In this document: positions 55,991-64,000 of the stretch, piece by piece
Position numbering within the stretch: the first letter of the stretch is position 1
Layout: every line of letters begins with the position of its first letter
Source of the DNA: Thalassospira lucentensis
GTDB lineage: Bacteria; Pseudomonadota; Alphaproteobacteria; Rhodospirillales; Thalassospiraceae
Direction of reading: 5' to 3'
Assembly (NCBI RefSeq): GCF_011806425.1
Contig: NZ_JAATOV010000001.1
Location: 620,001 to 684,000 of the forward strand
Length of the DNA stretch: 64,000 nt
Program-made: the position numbers and the translations under genes
Notes under the pieces: generated by a model
What the model was told of the DNA's origin: nothing
What the model saw: the letters and a program-made list of their open reading frames with translations, nothing else
Database searches by the model: none

Positions 55991-58384
55991 ATGCGTCCAA
56001 TTCCCCAGCGTATCGCCGAAGAACTTTCGGTACGTCCAGAACAGGTCATCGCCACCATTGAAATGCTTAATGAAGGCTCCACCGTTCCGTTTATCGCCCG
56101 TTACCGTAAAGAAAAAACCGGTGGGCTTGATGACACCCAACTTCGTACGCTGGAAGAACGCCTGCGCTATCTGACCGAACTTGAAAGCCGCCGGTCGTCC
56201 GTGCTTGAAAGCATCCGCGAGCAAGACAAACTCACCCCGGAACTTGAAGCGGCGATTAACGAGGCCGATACCAAGACCCGTCTTGAGGATCTGTACCTGC
56301 CGTTTAAGAAAAAGCGCCGCACCAAGGCACAGATTGCGCGTGAATCCGGGCTTGAGCCGCTGGCCGATGATCTGCTTGCCAATCCGGACCTTGATCCGGA
56401 AACCGAAGCGGCAAAATATGTCGATGCAGATAAGGCCGTCGAAGACACCAAGGCCGCCCTTGATGGCGCGCGTCAAATCCTGATGGAACGCTTTGCCGAG
56501 GATGCCGACCTTGTTGCCAAACTGCGTGACCTTTTGTGGAATGACGGTGAAATCACCGCCAGCGTCATCGAAGGCAAACAGGCCGAAGGCGCGAAATTCT
56601 CGGACTATTTCGAACATTCGGAAAAAGTCAAAACCTGCCCGTCGCACCGCGCACTTGCCTTGTTCCGGGGCCGGAACGAAGACATCCTGCAACTTAAACT
56701 GACCCTCGGCGCTGAGGACGAAGCCCGCCCACGCGGCCAAGCAGGCCGTGCTGAAATCATGATCGCCGCCCACGTCGGGATCGCTGATAGGGGCCGTGCT
56801 GCCGATAAGTGGCTTGTCGATACGGTGCGCTGGACCTGGCGCGTGAAATTGTCGCTTTCGATCGAACTTGATCTGTTTGGGTCGCTGCGTGAAAGTGCCG
56901 AAGAAGACGCGATCAAGGTCTTTGCTGATAACCTTAAAGACCTTCTGTTGGCAGCCCCGGCCGGGCAAAAGGCCACCATGGGCCTTGATCCGGGTGTGCG
57001 CACCGGGGTTAAAGTTGCCGTGGTCGATGCCACCGGTAAGCTGGTTGATACCGCAACGGTTTATCCCTTCCAGCCGCGCAATGACGTGGAAGGGGCGATC
57101 AACACCATGGCCGCCCTTGCCGCGCGCCATCAGATCGAACTGATCGCAATTGGTAACGGCACGTTTTCGCGCGAAACCGATGACCTTGCCGGTCAGATGC
57201 TTAAACGGTTCCCGGCCCTTAAGGCAACCAAGGTGATTGTCAACGAATCCGGGGCGTCGATTTATTCGGCATCGCAATTCGCGGCCGAAGAATTCCCGGA
57301 TTTGGATGTGTCGCTGCGTGGGGCCGCATCCATTGCCCGTCGTTTGCAGGATCCGCTGGCCGAACTGGTGAAAATCGAACCGAAATCAATCGGTGTCGGG
57401 CAATATCAGCATGACGTGTCGGAAACTAAACTGGCCAAATCGCTTGATGCCGTGGTTGAGGATTGCGTGAACGGTGTGGGTGTTGACCTTAATACCGCAT
57501 CGATCCCGCTTTTGACCCGTGTGGCGGGCCTGACCGAAACGCTGGCGCGCAATATCGTTGGATATCGCGATTCAAACGGTGCGTTCCAGTCGCGCAGTGA
57601 CCTTAAAAAGGTCGAACGTCTTGGTCCAAAGGCGTTTGAACAATGTGCGGGCTTCTTGCGCATTCAAGGGGCATCCAACCCGCTTGACGCGTCGGCAGTA
57701 CACCCAGAAGCCTATCCCTTGGTGAAAAAGATCAGCGCGCAGGCATCCAAGTCACTTGCGGATTTGATCGGGGATTCGGCCTTTATCAAAACGCTGCGCC
57801 CAGAAGATTACGCAGACGAAACGTTTGGTGTGCCGACCATCCGCGACATCATTGCTGAGCTTGAAAAGCCCGGTCGTGACCCGCGCCCGGAATTTAAGAC
57901 CGCAAAATTCACCGATGGCGTGAACGAGATCAAAGATCTTAAAACCGGCATGAAGCTGGAAGGGACAGTGACCAACGTTACCAATTTCGGCGCGTTTGTT
58001 GACATTGGCGTGCATCAGGATGGCTTGGTGCATATTTCCCAACTGGCCGATAAATTTGTCGAAGACCCCCGTCAGGTGGTTAAGGCGGGTCAGATCGTGT
58101 CAGTCACCGTCATGGAAGTCGATGCGCCGCGTAAACGCATTGGGCTTTCGATGAAATCAGCACCGGATTACGAAGGCACACGTGAACGTCGTAATGACGG
58201 TCAATCCGCTGGCCCACGTGGCGGACAGGCCCATTCTGGCAACCGTCCAAACCACAATCGCGGCAACGCCGGCGGCGGCGGCGGTAATGGTCGTGGGAAT
58301 GCGTCGCGCAGTTCCAGTGGCAGCTCGTCAGGGAATGACGCGATGGCAGCCGCCCTTAAGGCCGCAATGGAACGCCGCAAATAA
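55991..58384 (+). CDS. tex: Tex family RNA-binding transcription accessory protein
   Basis: 797 residues. N-terminal helical domain, YqgF-like domain around [16 protein letters not shown], helix-hairpin-helix region ([16 protein letters not shown]) and an S1 domain ([20 protein letters not shown]). After S1 a long tail rich in Gly, Asn, Arg and Ser (about 720-797) extends beyond the usual Tex end and may add non-specific RNA binding. Role: transcription-translation related nucleic-acid binding, exact function unclear. GGAG precedes the ATG. Terminator follows. Confidence 0.95.
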   Translation: MRPIPQRIAEELSVRPEQVIATIEMLNEGSTVPFIARYRKEKTGGLDDTQLRTLEERLRYLTELESRRSSVLESIREQDKLTPELEAAINEADTKTRLEDLYLPFKKKRRTKAQIARESGLEPLADDLLANPDLDPETEAAKYVDADKAVEDTKAALDGARQILMERFAEDADLVAKLRDLLWNDGEITASVIEGKQAEGAKFSDYFEHSEKVKTCPSHRALALFRGRNEDILQLKLTLGAEDEARPRGQAGRAEIMIAAHVGIADRGRAADKWLVDTVRWTWRVKLSLSIELDLFGSLRESAEEDAIKVFADNLKDLLLAAPAGQKATMGLDPGVRTGVKVAVVDATGKLVDTATVYPFQPRNDVEGAINTMAALAARHQIELIAIGNGTFSRETDDLAGQMLKRFPALKATKVIVNESGASIYSASQFAAEEFPDLDVSLRGAASIARRLQDPLAELVKIEPKSIGVGQYQHDVSETKLAKSLDAVVEDCVNGVGVDLNTASIPLLTRVAGLTETLARNIVGYRDSNGAFQSRSDLKKVERLGPKAFEQCAGFLRIQGASNPLDASAVHPEAYPLVKKISAQASKSLADLIGDSAFIKTLRPEDYADETFGVPTIRDIIAELEKPGRDPRPEFKTAKFTDGVNEIKDLKTGMKLEGTVTNVTNFGAFVDIGVHQDGLVHISQLADKFVEDPRQVVKAGQIVSVTVMEVDAPRKRIGLSMKSAPDYEGTRERRNDGQSAGPRGGQAHSGNRPNHNRGNAGGGGGNGRGNASRSSSGSSSGNDAMAAALKAAMERRK

Positions 58385-58433
58385 GAACCGACACTGCGCA
58401 AACGCTGCGTAGTGTGATTAAACACATACCTTA

Positions 58434-58477
58434 GAAAAGGGCGGCGGGATTGGCACAAACCAACCCGCCGCCCTTTT
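58434..58477 (+). terminator. Strong terminator after tex
   Basis: AAAAGGGCGGCGGG and CCCGCCGCCCTTTT arms with an extra TTGG/CCAA stem (one bulged A) and a 6-base loop, then T-run. Confidence 0.9.
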
Positions 58478-58549
58478 TGTATCTTGCGAAAATCCAAGCC
58501 AGAAACACCGTGTGAATTGACAGACCGCGCGTAAAAACCCATGTTGCAG

Positions 58550-58667
58550 GTTCACCAAGGGGAGCCTCGACAGGAGGCTGAGAAACTGCCCCGTGCGATG
58601 CAAAGCACAAGCGCAGTGACCCGTTGAACCTGATCCAGTTCATACTGGCGTAGGGACGGTGCGAACG
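58550..58667 (+). promoter_or_regulatory. TPP riboswitch upstream of thiM
   Basis: THI-box aptamer. The conserved CTGAGAA (58579-58585), ACCCGTTGAACCTGATC (58619-58635) and GGCGTAGGGA (58648-58657) are all present in order; GTTCACC (58550-58556) and GGTGCGAAC (58658-58666) can form the closing stem. It binds thiamine pyrophosphate and turns off thiM-thiE. Confidence 0.95.
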
Positions 58668-58717
58668 TTGCTTATGCTGTTGATAACGTTCTCCATCATT
58701 CCGACTTCGAACTGGGT

Positions 58718-58748
58718 CTCCAACGCTGCGACACAAGACGCATTGGAG
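58718..58748 (+). promoter_or_regulatory. Hairpin that hides the thiM ribosome site
   Basis: CTCCAA (58718-58723) pairs with TTGGAG (58743-58748), reinforced by TGCG/CGCA. The GGAG ribosome site (58745-58748) is inside the stem, 7 bases before the ATG, a translational expression platform. Confidence 0.7.
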
Positions 58749-58755
58749 CCTCGAC

Positions 58756-59565
58756 ATGACGAACGATCTTAGCCAAACCACCACCGACCTATTTGAACGC
58801 ATGCGTGCGACCAATCCATTGGTCCAGTGCATCACCAATTATGTCGCAATGAATTATGCCGCCAATGTTCTGCTGGCAGCAGGCGCATCCCCCGCGATGG
58901 TCCACACCCCCGAAGAATCCGGCGAATTTGCCGCCATTGCCGGGGCGCTGACGGTTAATATCGGCACTCTGTCGCCCAATTGGGTTGCGGGCATGACGGC
59001 GGCGGCCACCTCGGCCAATCAGGCGCGCAAACCTTGGGTGCTTGATCCCGTGGCACATTTTGCCACCCAATATCGCCGCGATGCGACGGCGAACCTTTTG
59101 AAACTTAATCCCAATGTTATTCGGGGCAATGCATCCGAAATCATTGCCCTTGGCGGCGGGCAAAGTGCCGGACAAGGGGTTGATAGTGGCGACCCCGTCG
59201 AACAGGCAGAAGAAGCCGCGCGTGCCCTTGCCACGACCCAAAATGCGATTGTCGCCGTTACAGGCGAAGTTGATTTTGTCACCGATGGGACGCGGTCTGT
59301 TCGGATTGCCGGTGGATCGGATTTGATGCCCAAAATCACCGCCATGGGCTGTGCGTTAACCGCACTGACCGGCGCCTATGTCGCCATTGCCCCCGATCAG
59401 CCGTTTGAGGCAACCATCGCCGCCCTTACCAATTTTGCCGTTGTTGGCGAAATCGCCGCCAAATCGGCAAATGGCCCGGCATCGTTTATGACGGCCTTTG
59501 TCGATGGCCTGCATAACCTAGATGCGCAAACCTTTAACGCCAATGCCCGGATCACTGCCCAATGA
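58756..59565 (+). CDS. thiM: Hydroxyethylthiazole kinase
   Basis: 269 residues. Phosphorylates 4-methyl-5-(2-hydroxyethyl)thiazole in thiamine salvage. The family start NPLVQCITNYVAMNYAANVLL, the loop GASPAMVHTPEE, LDPVAHFAT, RGNASEI and the catalytic-cysteine motif AMGCALTALTGA are present. Controlled by the TPP riboswitch, and overlaps thiE by ATGA. Confidence 0.97.
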   Translation: MTNDLSQTTTDLFERMRATNPLVQCITNYVAMNYAANVLLAAGASPAMVHTPEESGEFAAIAGALTVNIGTLSPNWVAGMTAAATSANQARKPWVLDPVAHFATQYRRDATANLLKLNPNVIRGNASEIIALGGGQSAGQGVDSGDPVEQAEEAARALATTQNAIVAVTGEVDFVTDGTRSVRIAGGSDLMPKITAMGCALTALTGAYVAIAPDQPFEATIAALTNFAVVGEIAAKSANGPASFMTAFVDGLHNLDAQTFNANARITAQ

Positions 59566-60209
59566 AGTCCTTCGATCTTTCGCTATATCTTGTTCTTGAT
59601 CCCGATCTATGCCGAACCCTTTCCATGGTTGAAACTGCGATGGCCGCCATTGCGGGCGGTGCGACCATGGTCCAGCTGCGCGATAAATATGCCAGCACCG
59701 ACGACCTTATTCGCATCGGCCATGAATTGATGGCGGCGATGGCCGGTACCGGCGTGCCGTTGATCGTAAATGACGATATCGATGCGGCCATCGCCATTGG
59801 GGCCGATGGGCTTCATGTTGGGCAGGATGACATTCCCTCACAAACCGCCCGGGACCGACTGGGCCGCGACAAGATCATCGGCCTTTCGATTGAAAGTGAC
59901 GCTGTGGCGCGCAAAGTTGATCCGACGATTGTCGATTATGTTGGCATCGGCCCGATCTTTGCCACCCCAACCAAACCCGATCATAAACCCGCCATCGGCT
60001 TTGACGGGCTGGCTGAATTGATCAAAATTACCAAGCTGCCATCGGTTGCGATTGGCGGCCTTAAGCTTGCCCATGTTGATCCGGTTTTTGCCGCTGGTGC
60101 AGATGGGCTGGCGGTTGTTTCCGCCATTTGCGGCCAACCCAATCCCGAAGGTGCCGCACAAGAAATCGCAGCCGCGATTAAGGCCACAAAGTCGGCATTT
60201 GTGCCCTAA
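59562..60209 (+). CDS. thiE: Thiamine-phosphate synthase
   Basis: 215-residue TIM barrel joining HMP-PP and thiazole phosphate. Motifs: TMVQLRDKYA for phosphate and substrate contact, LIVNDDIDAAIAIGADGLHV, GQDD, and GIGPIFATPTKPDH. Translation coupled to thiM. No thiD in the cluster, so HMP phosphorylation is encoded elsewhere. Confidence 0.96.
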   Translation: MKSFDLSLYLVLDPDLCRTLSMVETAMAAIAGGATMVQLRDKYASTDDLIRIGHELMAAMAGTGVPLIVNDDIDAAIAIGADGLHVGQDDIPSQTARDRLGRDKIIGLSIESDAVARKVDPTIVDYVGIGPIFATPTKPDHKPAIGFDGLAELIKITKLPSVAIGGLKLAHVDPVFAAGADGLAVVSAICGQPNPEGAAQEIAAAIKATKSAFVP

Positions 60210-60259
60210 AATCGGGTAAAATCGCCCCATATCCTTGATGATATTCAAATCAGGCACTT

Positions 60260-60299
60260 AGTCCCCGCAACCATAACCACTTGCGGGGACTGGCTTTTT
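60260..60299 (+). terminator. Terminator after thiE
   Basis: Perfect 11-bp stem (60260-60270 and 60281-60291) with a 10-base loop, then TGGC-free T-run at 60295-60299. Confidence 0.82.
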
Positions 60300-60430
60300 A
60301 CGCCTGTGCATGGCTGATCCTCACCCTTTGCACGAAACGGCATGGAAATGCCTCAATTGCGCCGCGAATTCTTCTGCTTCGGGGTGCATCTTGTGTGCAT
60401 GGAAAGTCGCAATAAAGCGCGAGGGATATC

Positions 60431-60736
60431 ATGATGAAATCTTTGCGCAGCAAACCGGTTGCCATTGTCCTGGCCTCTATCTTGATGGGCACGACAGCCG
60501 CATTGGCTGCTATTAAAATCGCACCCAAACCAACGACCGACAGTGTCACCATCTACTCGGAAAAGCCCAAGGGCGAGGTGATCTTGTCGCACCAGGACGG
60601 CACCATTGCGTTTAACCGAAACTGTATGAAATTTCCGTGTCAGCTTGATATCTCGGCCCTGTCTACGGGCGAGTATGATGTCATGATCCGTAACGGGACC
60701 GACATCGAACACATGGTCGGGCTGTACAAGGAATAA
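60431..60736 (+). CDS. Small exported protein of unknown function
   Basis: 101 residues. Clear Sec signal (basic MMKSLRSKP, hydrophobic VAIVLASILMGTTAALA, cut likely after ALA). The mature part of about 75 residues seems all-beta, with two cysteines (NRNCMKFPCQLDIS) six residues apart that could form a disulfide. GAGG six bases before the first ATG supports this start. I do not recognise a family. It lies between thiE and sodB without visible operon partners. Confidence 0.75.
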   Translation: MMKSLRSKPVAIVLASILMGTTAALAAIKIAPKPTTDSVTIYSEKPKGEVILSHQDGTIAFNRNCMKFPCQLDISALSTGEYDVMIRNGTDIEHMVGLYKE

Positions 60737-61029
60737 ACCGTCCATCCACATGCCATCATGTGGGTAAAATTTCGCATTTCATGGAACGTTTTGCCCGCAA
60801 ATGAGTTTTCAATATATGGATGGGCAATCGCCTGATGCTCATCGCAACATTGCATTAACGCGCTGTTGTCTTAGATAAAGGCGACAGAGATCTTTTTTTG
60901 CTGCGACCCGGAAAGCCCGAAACAAAGTTTTACAACAGCTTGCACGGGATTTTAACTTTCACGAAACGCGCAAAAAGGGATATGTTGCGTTACCGCACAG
61001 ACCAATAATGAAAGTCGAGGAACTGTATC
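60737..61029. other. Gap upstream of sodB
   Basis: About 290 bases without a gene; must contain the sodB promoter, but no site matches a consensus well enough to call. GAGGAA at 61014-61019 region is the sodB ribosome site. Confidence 0.5.
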
Positions 61030-61635
61030 ATGGCATTTGAACTCCCAGCACTTCCGTATGCACACGACGCGCTTGCACCCGTCATGTCGGCTGAAACCCT
61101 TGAGTTTCACCATGACAAGCATCACAACGCCTATGTTGTGAATGGCAACAAGCTGCTCGAAGGGTCGGGCCTTGAAGGTAAGTCGCTCGAAGAAATCGTT
61201 GTTGCTTCTTATGGTGACGCGTCCAAAGCCGGTCTCTTCAACAATGCTGCTCAGCACTGGAACCATATCGAGTTCTGGAAAATGATGAAGAAAGACGGCG
61301 GCGGCAATCTTCCGGGTGAACTGGAAAAGAAAATCGTTGAAGATTTCGGCTCTGTCGATGCCTTCAAAGAAGCCTTTGTACAGGCTGGCGTAACTCAGTT
61401 CGGTTCGGGCTGGTGCTGGCTGGCAATGGACAAATCGGGCAAATTGGTTGTGACCAAAACCCCGAACGCGGAAAACCCGCTGGTCCACGGTCAGACCCCG
61501 CTGCTCGGTTGTGATGTTTGGGAACACTCCTATTACATCGATTACCGCAACGCGCGCCCTGACTACGTTAAAGCGTTCCTCGACAAGCTCGTTAACTGGG
61601 AATATGTCGCAGAACGTTTCTCCAAAGCTGGCTAA
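61030..61635 (+). CDS. sodB: Iron superoxide dismutase
   Basis: 201 residues, cytoplasmic. Metal ligands H27 (FHHDKHHNAYV), H79 (AAQHWNHIEFW), D162 and H166 (DVWEHSYYIDY). Gln75 of AAQHWNH is in the position typical of the iron rather than the manganese enzymes, so Fe use is likely though cambialism is possible. Strong ribosome site and terminator with a TTCG loop; monocistronic. Confidence 0.97.
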   Translation: MAFELPALPYAHDALAPVMSAETLEFHHDKHHNAYVVNGNKLLEGSGLEGKSLEEIVVASYGDASKAGLFNNAAQHWNHIEFWKMMKKDGGGNLPGELEKKIVEDFGSVDAFKEAFVQAGVTQFGSGWCWLAMDKSGKLVVTKTPNAENPLVHGQTPLLGCDVWEHSYYIDYRNARPDYVKAFLDKLVNWEYVAERFSKAG

Positions 61636-61665
61636 TAAAGCCTTACGCTTTGAGACGAGAACACG

Positions 61666-61695
61666 AAAGCGGTCCCTTCGGGGACCGCTTTTTTT
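61666..61695 (+). terminator. Terminator after sodB with TTCG loop
   Basis: AAAGCGGTCCC-TTCG-GGGACCGCTTT followed by T-run. UUCG tetraloops are exceptionally stable. Confidence 0.93.
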
Positions 61696-61741
61696 ATGCG
61701 TGATTGCGATCCCGCCATTCTTGGCGAAAGCGACAGAAACG

Positions 61742-61771
61742 AAAAGCCCCGCCGGAAAACCGGCGGGACTT
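61742..61771 (-). terminator. Terminator for the aldehyde dehydrogenase gene
   Basis: On the minus strand AAGTCCCGCCGG-TTTT-CCGGCGGGGCTTTTC, one wobble pair. Lies 26 bases after the stop. Confidence 0.85.
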
Positions 61772-61796
61772 GGATCGACGCTGATCGGGCGAGTGA

Positions 61797-63296
61797 TCAA
61801 ATATCGAATTTAATACCCTGTGCCAATGGCAGTTCGCGGGAATAGTTGATGGTGTTGGTTGCGCGGCGCATATAAGCTTTCCAAGCGTCCGAACCGGACT
61901 CGCGCCCGCCACCGGTTTCTTTTTCACCACCAAATGCGCCGCCGATTTCAGCGCCTGACGGGCCGATATTAACGTTGGCAATCCCGCAATCCGAACCAAC
62001 TGATGACAGGAACAATTCGGTTTCGCGCAGATCGGTCGAGAAGATGCAAGATGACAGCCCTTGTGGCACATCATTTTGAAGTGCGATGGCTTCTTCAAGC
62101 GTTTCGTAGGTCATCACATACAGGATCGGCGCAAAGGTTTCGTGCTTTACGGTGTCAGTCTGACCCGGCATTTCAACAACCGACGGCGTGACATAAAACG
62201 CATCGGGATATTTATCTTCGAGTGTGCGTTCACCACCATGAACGGTACCACCATCTTTTTTGGCGTTCGTCAGGGCAGTCTGCATGTTGGTGTAAGCTTC
62301 TTCGTCAATCAGCGGACCGACAAGAACGCCATCTTCAAGCGGATCACCGATTTTGACCGACTTGTAAGCAGCAATAATTTTCGGAAGAATCTGGTCCTTC
62401 ACATCTTTATGCACGATCAGGCGACGCAAAGATGTGCAACGCTGACCACAGGTACCAACAGCAGAGAACACAACCGCACGGACCGACATATCAATGTCTG
62501 CCGACGGGGTTACGATCATGGCATTGTTGCCGCCAAGCTCAAGAATGGTACGACCAAAACGCTGGGCAACACGCGGTGCAACTTCACGGCCCATGCGGGT
62601 CGATCCAGTTGCCGAAATCAACGACACATCGCGGCTGTCGGTCATAATTTCACCGATCTCGCGATCCCCAACAACAACCTGATGCAGATTAGCTGGCGCA
62701 TCACCGAATTTCGCAATCGCCTTTTCCAGAATCTTCTGACAAGCCAAGGCGGTAACCGGGGTTTTTTCCGACGGTTTCCAAATCACGGCATTACCACATG
62801 CCAGCGCAAGGGCAGTATTCCACGCCCATGGTGCGACCGGGAAGTTAAAGGCGGTGATCAGGCCAACAACGCCCAGCGGATGCCAATTTTCCATCATTTT
62901 GTGGCCCGGACGTTCGGACGCGATGGTCAAACCGTAAAGCTGGCGCGACAGGCCAAGGGCGAAATCGCAGATGTCGATCATTTCCTGAACTTCGCCAAGA
63001 CCTTCTTGATAGATCTTGCCGCATTCAAGCGACACCAGACGACCAAGCGGTTCTTTGGCCGCGCGAAGCTCATCACCCAGAAGACGGACCAATTCGCCGC
63101 GGCGTGGACCGGGGACCTGACGCCATGCGCCAAACGCCTTTTTGGCATTGCCGATCACATCGGTCATTTCGGCCGGGGTGGTTTCAGTGACATTTGCAAA
63201 TTCTGAACCGTCGACCGGGGTCTCGACACTCAGCGTTCCGTTGGTAATCTCGGCGTCGGACAGGCCAAGTTCGGTCAGGATGGATTTGTAACTCAC
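61797..63296 (-). CDS. amaB: ALDH7-type aldehyde dehydrogenase (aminoadipate semialdehyde / P6C dehydrogenase)
   Basis: 499 residues. Closest in pattern to ALDH7A1/AmaB, which oxidises alpha-aminoadipate semialdehyde (in equilibrium with piperideine-6-carboxylate) in lysine catabolism. NAD site ISATGSTRMGREVAPRV, general base Glu in TILELGGNNAMI, nucleophile Cys in GTCGQRCTSLRRL. GTG at 63296 lies 8 bases after GAAGGGA and gives the usual MSYKSILTELGLSD; an upstream GTG (63320) is less likely. It follows a class III aminotransferase gene by 66 bases. Confidence 0.87.
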   Translation of the reverse strand: MSYKSILTELGLSDAEITNGTLSVETPVDGSEFANVTETTPAEMTDVIGNAKKAFGAWRQVPGPRRGELVRLLGDELRAAKEPLGRLVSLECGKIYQEGLGEVQEMIDICDFALGLSRQLYGLTIASERPGHKMMENWHPLGVVGLITAFNFPVAPWAWNTALALACGNAVIWKPSEKTPVTALACQKILEKAIAKFGDAPANLHQVVVGDREIGEIMTDSRDVSLISATGSTRMGREVAPRVAQRFGRTILELGGNNAMIVTPSADIDMSVRAVVFSAVGTCGQRCTSLRRLIVHKDVKDQILPKIIAAYKSVKIGDPLEDGVLVGPLIDEEAYTNMQTALTNAKKDGGTVHGGERTLEDKYPDAFYVTPSVVEMPGQTDTVKHETFAPILYVMTYETLEEAIALQNDVPQGLSSCIFSTDLRETELFLSSVGSDCGIANVNIGPSGAEIGGAFGGEKETGGGRESGSDAWKAYMRRATNTINYSRELPLAQGIKFDI

Positions 63297-63362
63297 GATA
63301 AAATTCCCTTCGTTTTTCACTCTCCGGCGCGCTGCACCGGCAAATTTGATCTTGGTTCCGGG

Positions 63363-64000
63363 TCAATCTTTTGTTTCGGCCACCTTGGGCAAAAGCTTGG
63401 CGATGATGGCAAAGGCCTCATCGACCTGATCGAACGGAATGGTCAAAGGTGCCAGCAGGCGCACCACATTGGCGTGTTCACCACTTGGCATTAACAATAG
63501 CCCGTTTGAACGGGCCAGTTGCAACAAGGTTTGCAGACGTTTGGCCGACGGCTTGCCGTCATCTGCAATCAATTCAAAGGCACGCATCGCGCCAATTCCG
63601 CGCATATTGCCGATCACATGCCCGCCGGGCAGATCTCGCAACCACGCAATATGGGTGGCGTATTTCTCGCCAAGCTGTTTGGCGCGACCCAGAATGTTTT
63701 CGCTTTTCAAAACGTCAAACACACCGGTTGCCGCCGCACAGGCGACAGGATTGCCCGAATAGGTCCCGCCAAGCCCGCCTGGGGCAAGTGCGTTCATCAC
63801 ATCCTCAGCACCCGTGATCGCCGCCAGTGGGAAACCACCGCCAATCCCCTTGCCCATCACGAGGATATCAGGCGCGACACCAGAATGCTCAATCGCAAAC
63901 ATCTTACCTGTGCGAGCAAAGCCCGACTGGATTTCATCAGCGATTAAAACCATACCGTTTTCATCGCATATCCGGCGTAACTCGTTCATAAAATCACAAT
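63363..64000 (-). CDS. Class III aminotransferase (GabT-like), cut by window end
   Basis: C-terminal 212 residues only; the frame stays open through base 64000, so the N-terminal half is outside. The PLP lysine is in DILVMGKGIGGGFPLAA, with IADEIQSGFARTG and GGTYSGNPVACAAA as class III omega-aminotransferase marks. Likely amino donor is GABA, lysine or 5-aminovalerate. The ALDH7 gene behind it favours a lysine or aminoadipate route, but the missing part prevents a firm substrate call. Confidence 0.88.
   Translation of the reverse strand, partial: CDFMNELRRICDENGMVLIADEIQSGFARTGKMFAIEHSGVAPDILVMGKGIGGGFPLAAITGAEDVMNALAPGGLGGTYSGNPVACAAATGVFDVLKSENILGRAKQLGEKYATHIAWLRDLPGGHVIGNMRGIGAMRAFELIADDGKPSAKRLQTLLQLARSNGLLLMPSGEHANVVRLLAPLTIPFDQVDEAFAIIAKLLPKVAETKD

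Noticed and set aside
55961..57277. 438-codon frame antisense to tex
   Set aside because: Fully inside tex, no start signal, phenylalanine- and glycine-rich shadow translation.
60950..61010. Possible sigma-54 or sigma-70 promoter for sodB (TTGCACG, TATGTT)
   Set aside because: Spacing and the second element do not match either consensus well enough.
60952..61800. 282-codon frame antisense to sodB
   Set aside because: Covers sodB and its terminators; sodB is certain and the frame has no recognisable motif.
1..64000. tRNA, rRNA, CRISPR arrays, insertion sequences, prophage or toxin-antitoxin genes
   Set aside because: I looked in the gaps and on both strands for tRNA-like T-loops, evenly spaced repeats and transposase motifs and found none.

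Overview
The window reads as chromosomal core DNA from an alphaproteobacterium of the Rhodospirillales. Thalassospira or a close relative is my best guess, by inference from gene content, gene order and moderate GC, since no rRNA or full marker comparison is possible here. Supporting features are the tsaE / sugar kinase / nucleotidyltransferase / addB / addA / trxA operon, the hemC-hemD-mitofilin-hemY cluster divergent from tsaD-gpsA, a DUF1674 (SdhAF4-like) protein, and TrxR-like ferredoxin-NADP reductase. I see no insertion sequence, prophage, CRISPR array, tRNA or rRNA. Almost every gene is intact, and both end genes are cut by the window edge.

Layout. 1-9 kb: two tandem ammonium transporters (the second behind a sigma-54-like promoter), a DapC-like aminotransferase, ftsK and a Cache chemoreceptor. 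9-18.4 kb (minus strand): tsaE, AmgK-like kinase, MurU-like nucleotidyltransferase, addB, addA and trxA, joined mostly by ATGA-type overlaps. 18.7-25.9 kb: ferredoxin-NADP reductase, a small membrane protein, a UPF0303 protein carrying an 11-G run, lepA, a PAS histidine kinase and a lipoprotein. 26-34.2 kb (minus strand): two glycosyltransferases, infC (AUA start), an orphan receiver protein, rpmI-rplT and pheS-pheT. 34.2-38.3 kb: an alpha/beta hydrolase, then Rieske, EVE, YciI, gpsA and tsaD. 38.6-43.5 kb: hemC, hemD, a mitofilin/Mic60-like protein and HemY with a C-terminal zinc ribbon. 43.5-50.3 kb (minus strand): purH, hglS, a CapD/WbpM-type dehydratase and a WecA-like transferase. 50.5-58.4 kb: rsmB, rpe, a YdeP-type molybdoenzyme coupled to a small unknown protein, the SdhAF4 homologue and tex. 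58.5-64 kb: TPP riboswitch-thiM-thiE, a small exported protein, sodB, and an ALDH7/class III aminotransferase pair.

Functional links. Lysine/aminoadipate breakdown is represented twice: ALDH7 plus an aminotransferase at the right end, and HglS (2-oxoadipate to 2-hydroxyglutarate) 15 kb away. Surface polysaccharide genes also lie in two places (GT4/GT9 and dehydratase/WecA-like). TsaE and TsaD both serve t6A tRNA modification. AmgK/MurU imply cell-wall sugar salvage. The hem operon couples tetrapyrrole synthesis to two membrane-anchored proteins.

No clearly new multi-gene system stands out. The best candidates for undescribed biology are regulatory: a terminator/antiterminator-like pair in the hemC leader, tandem hairpins between rplT and pheS, two palindromes before the YdeP gene with its coupled small protein, the AUA start and stop-codon-in-terminator arrangement of infC, and the G11 tract in the UPF0303 gene.
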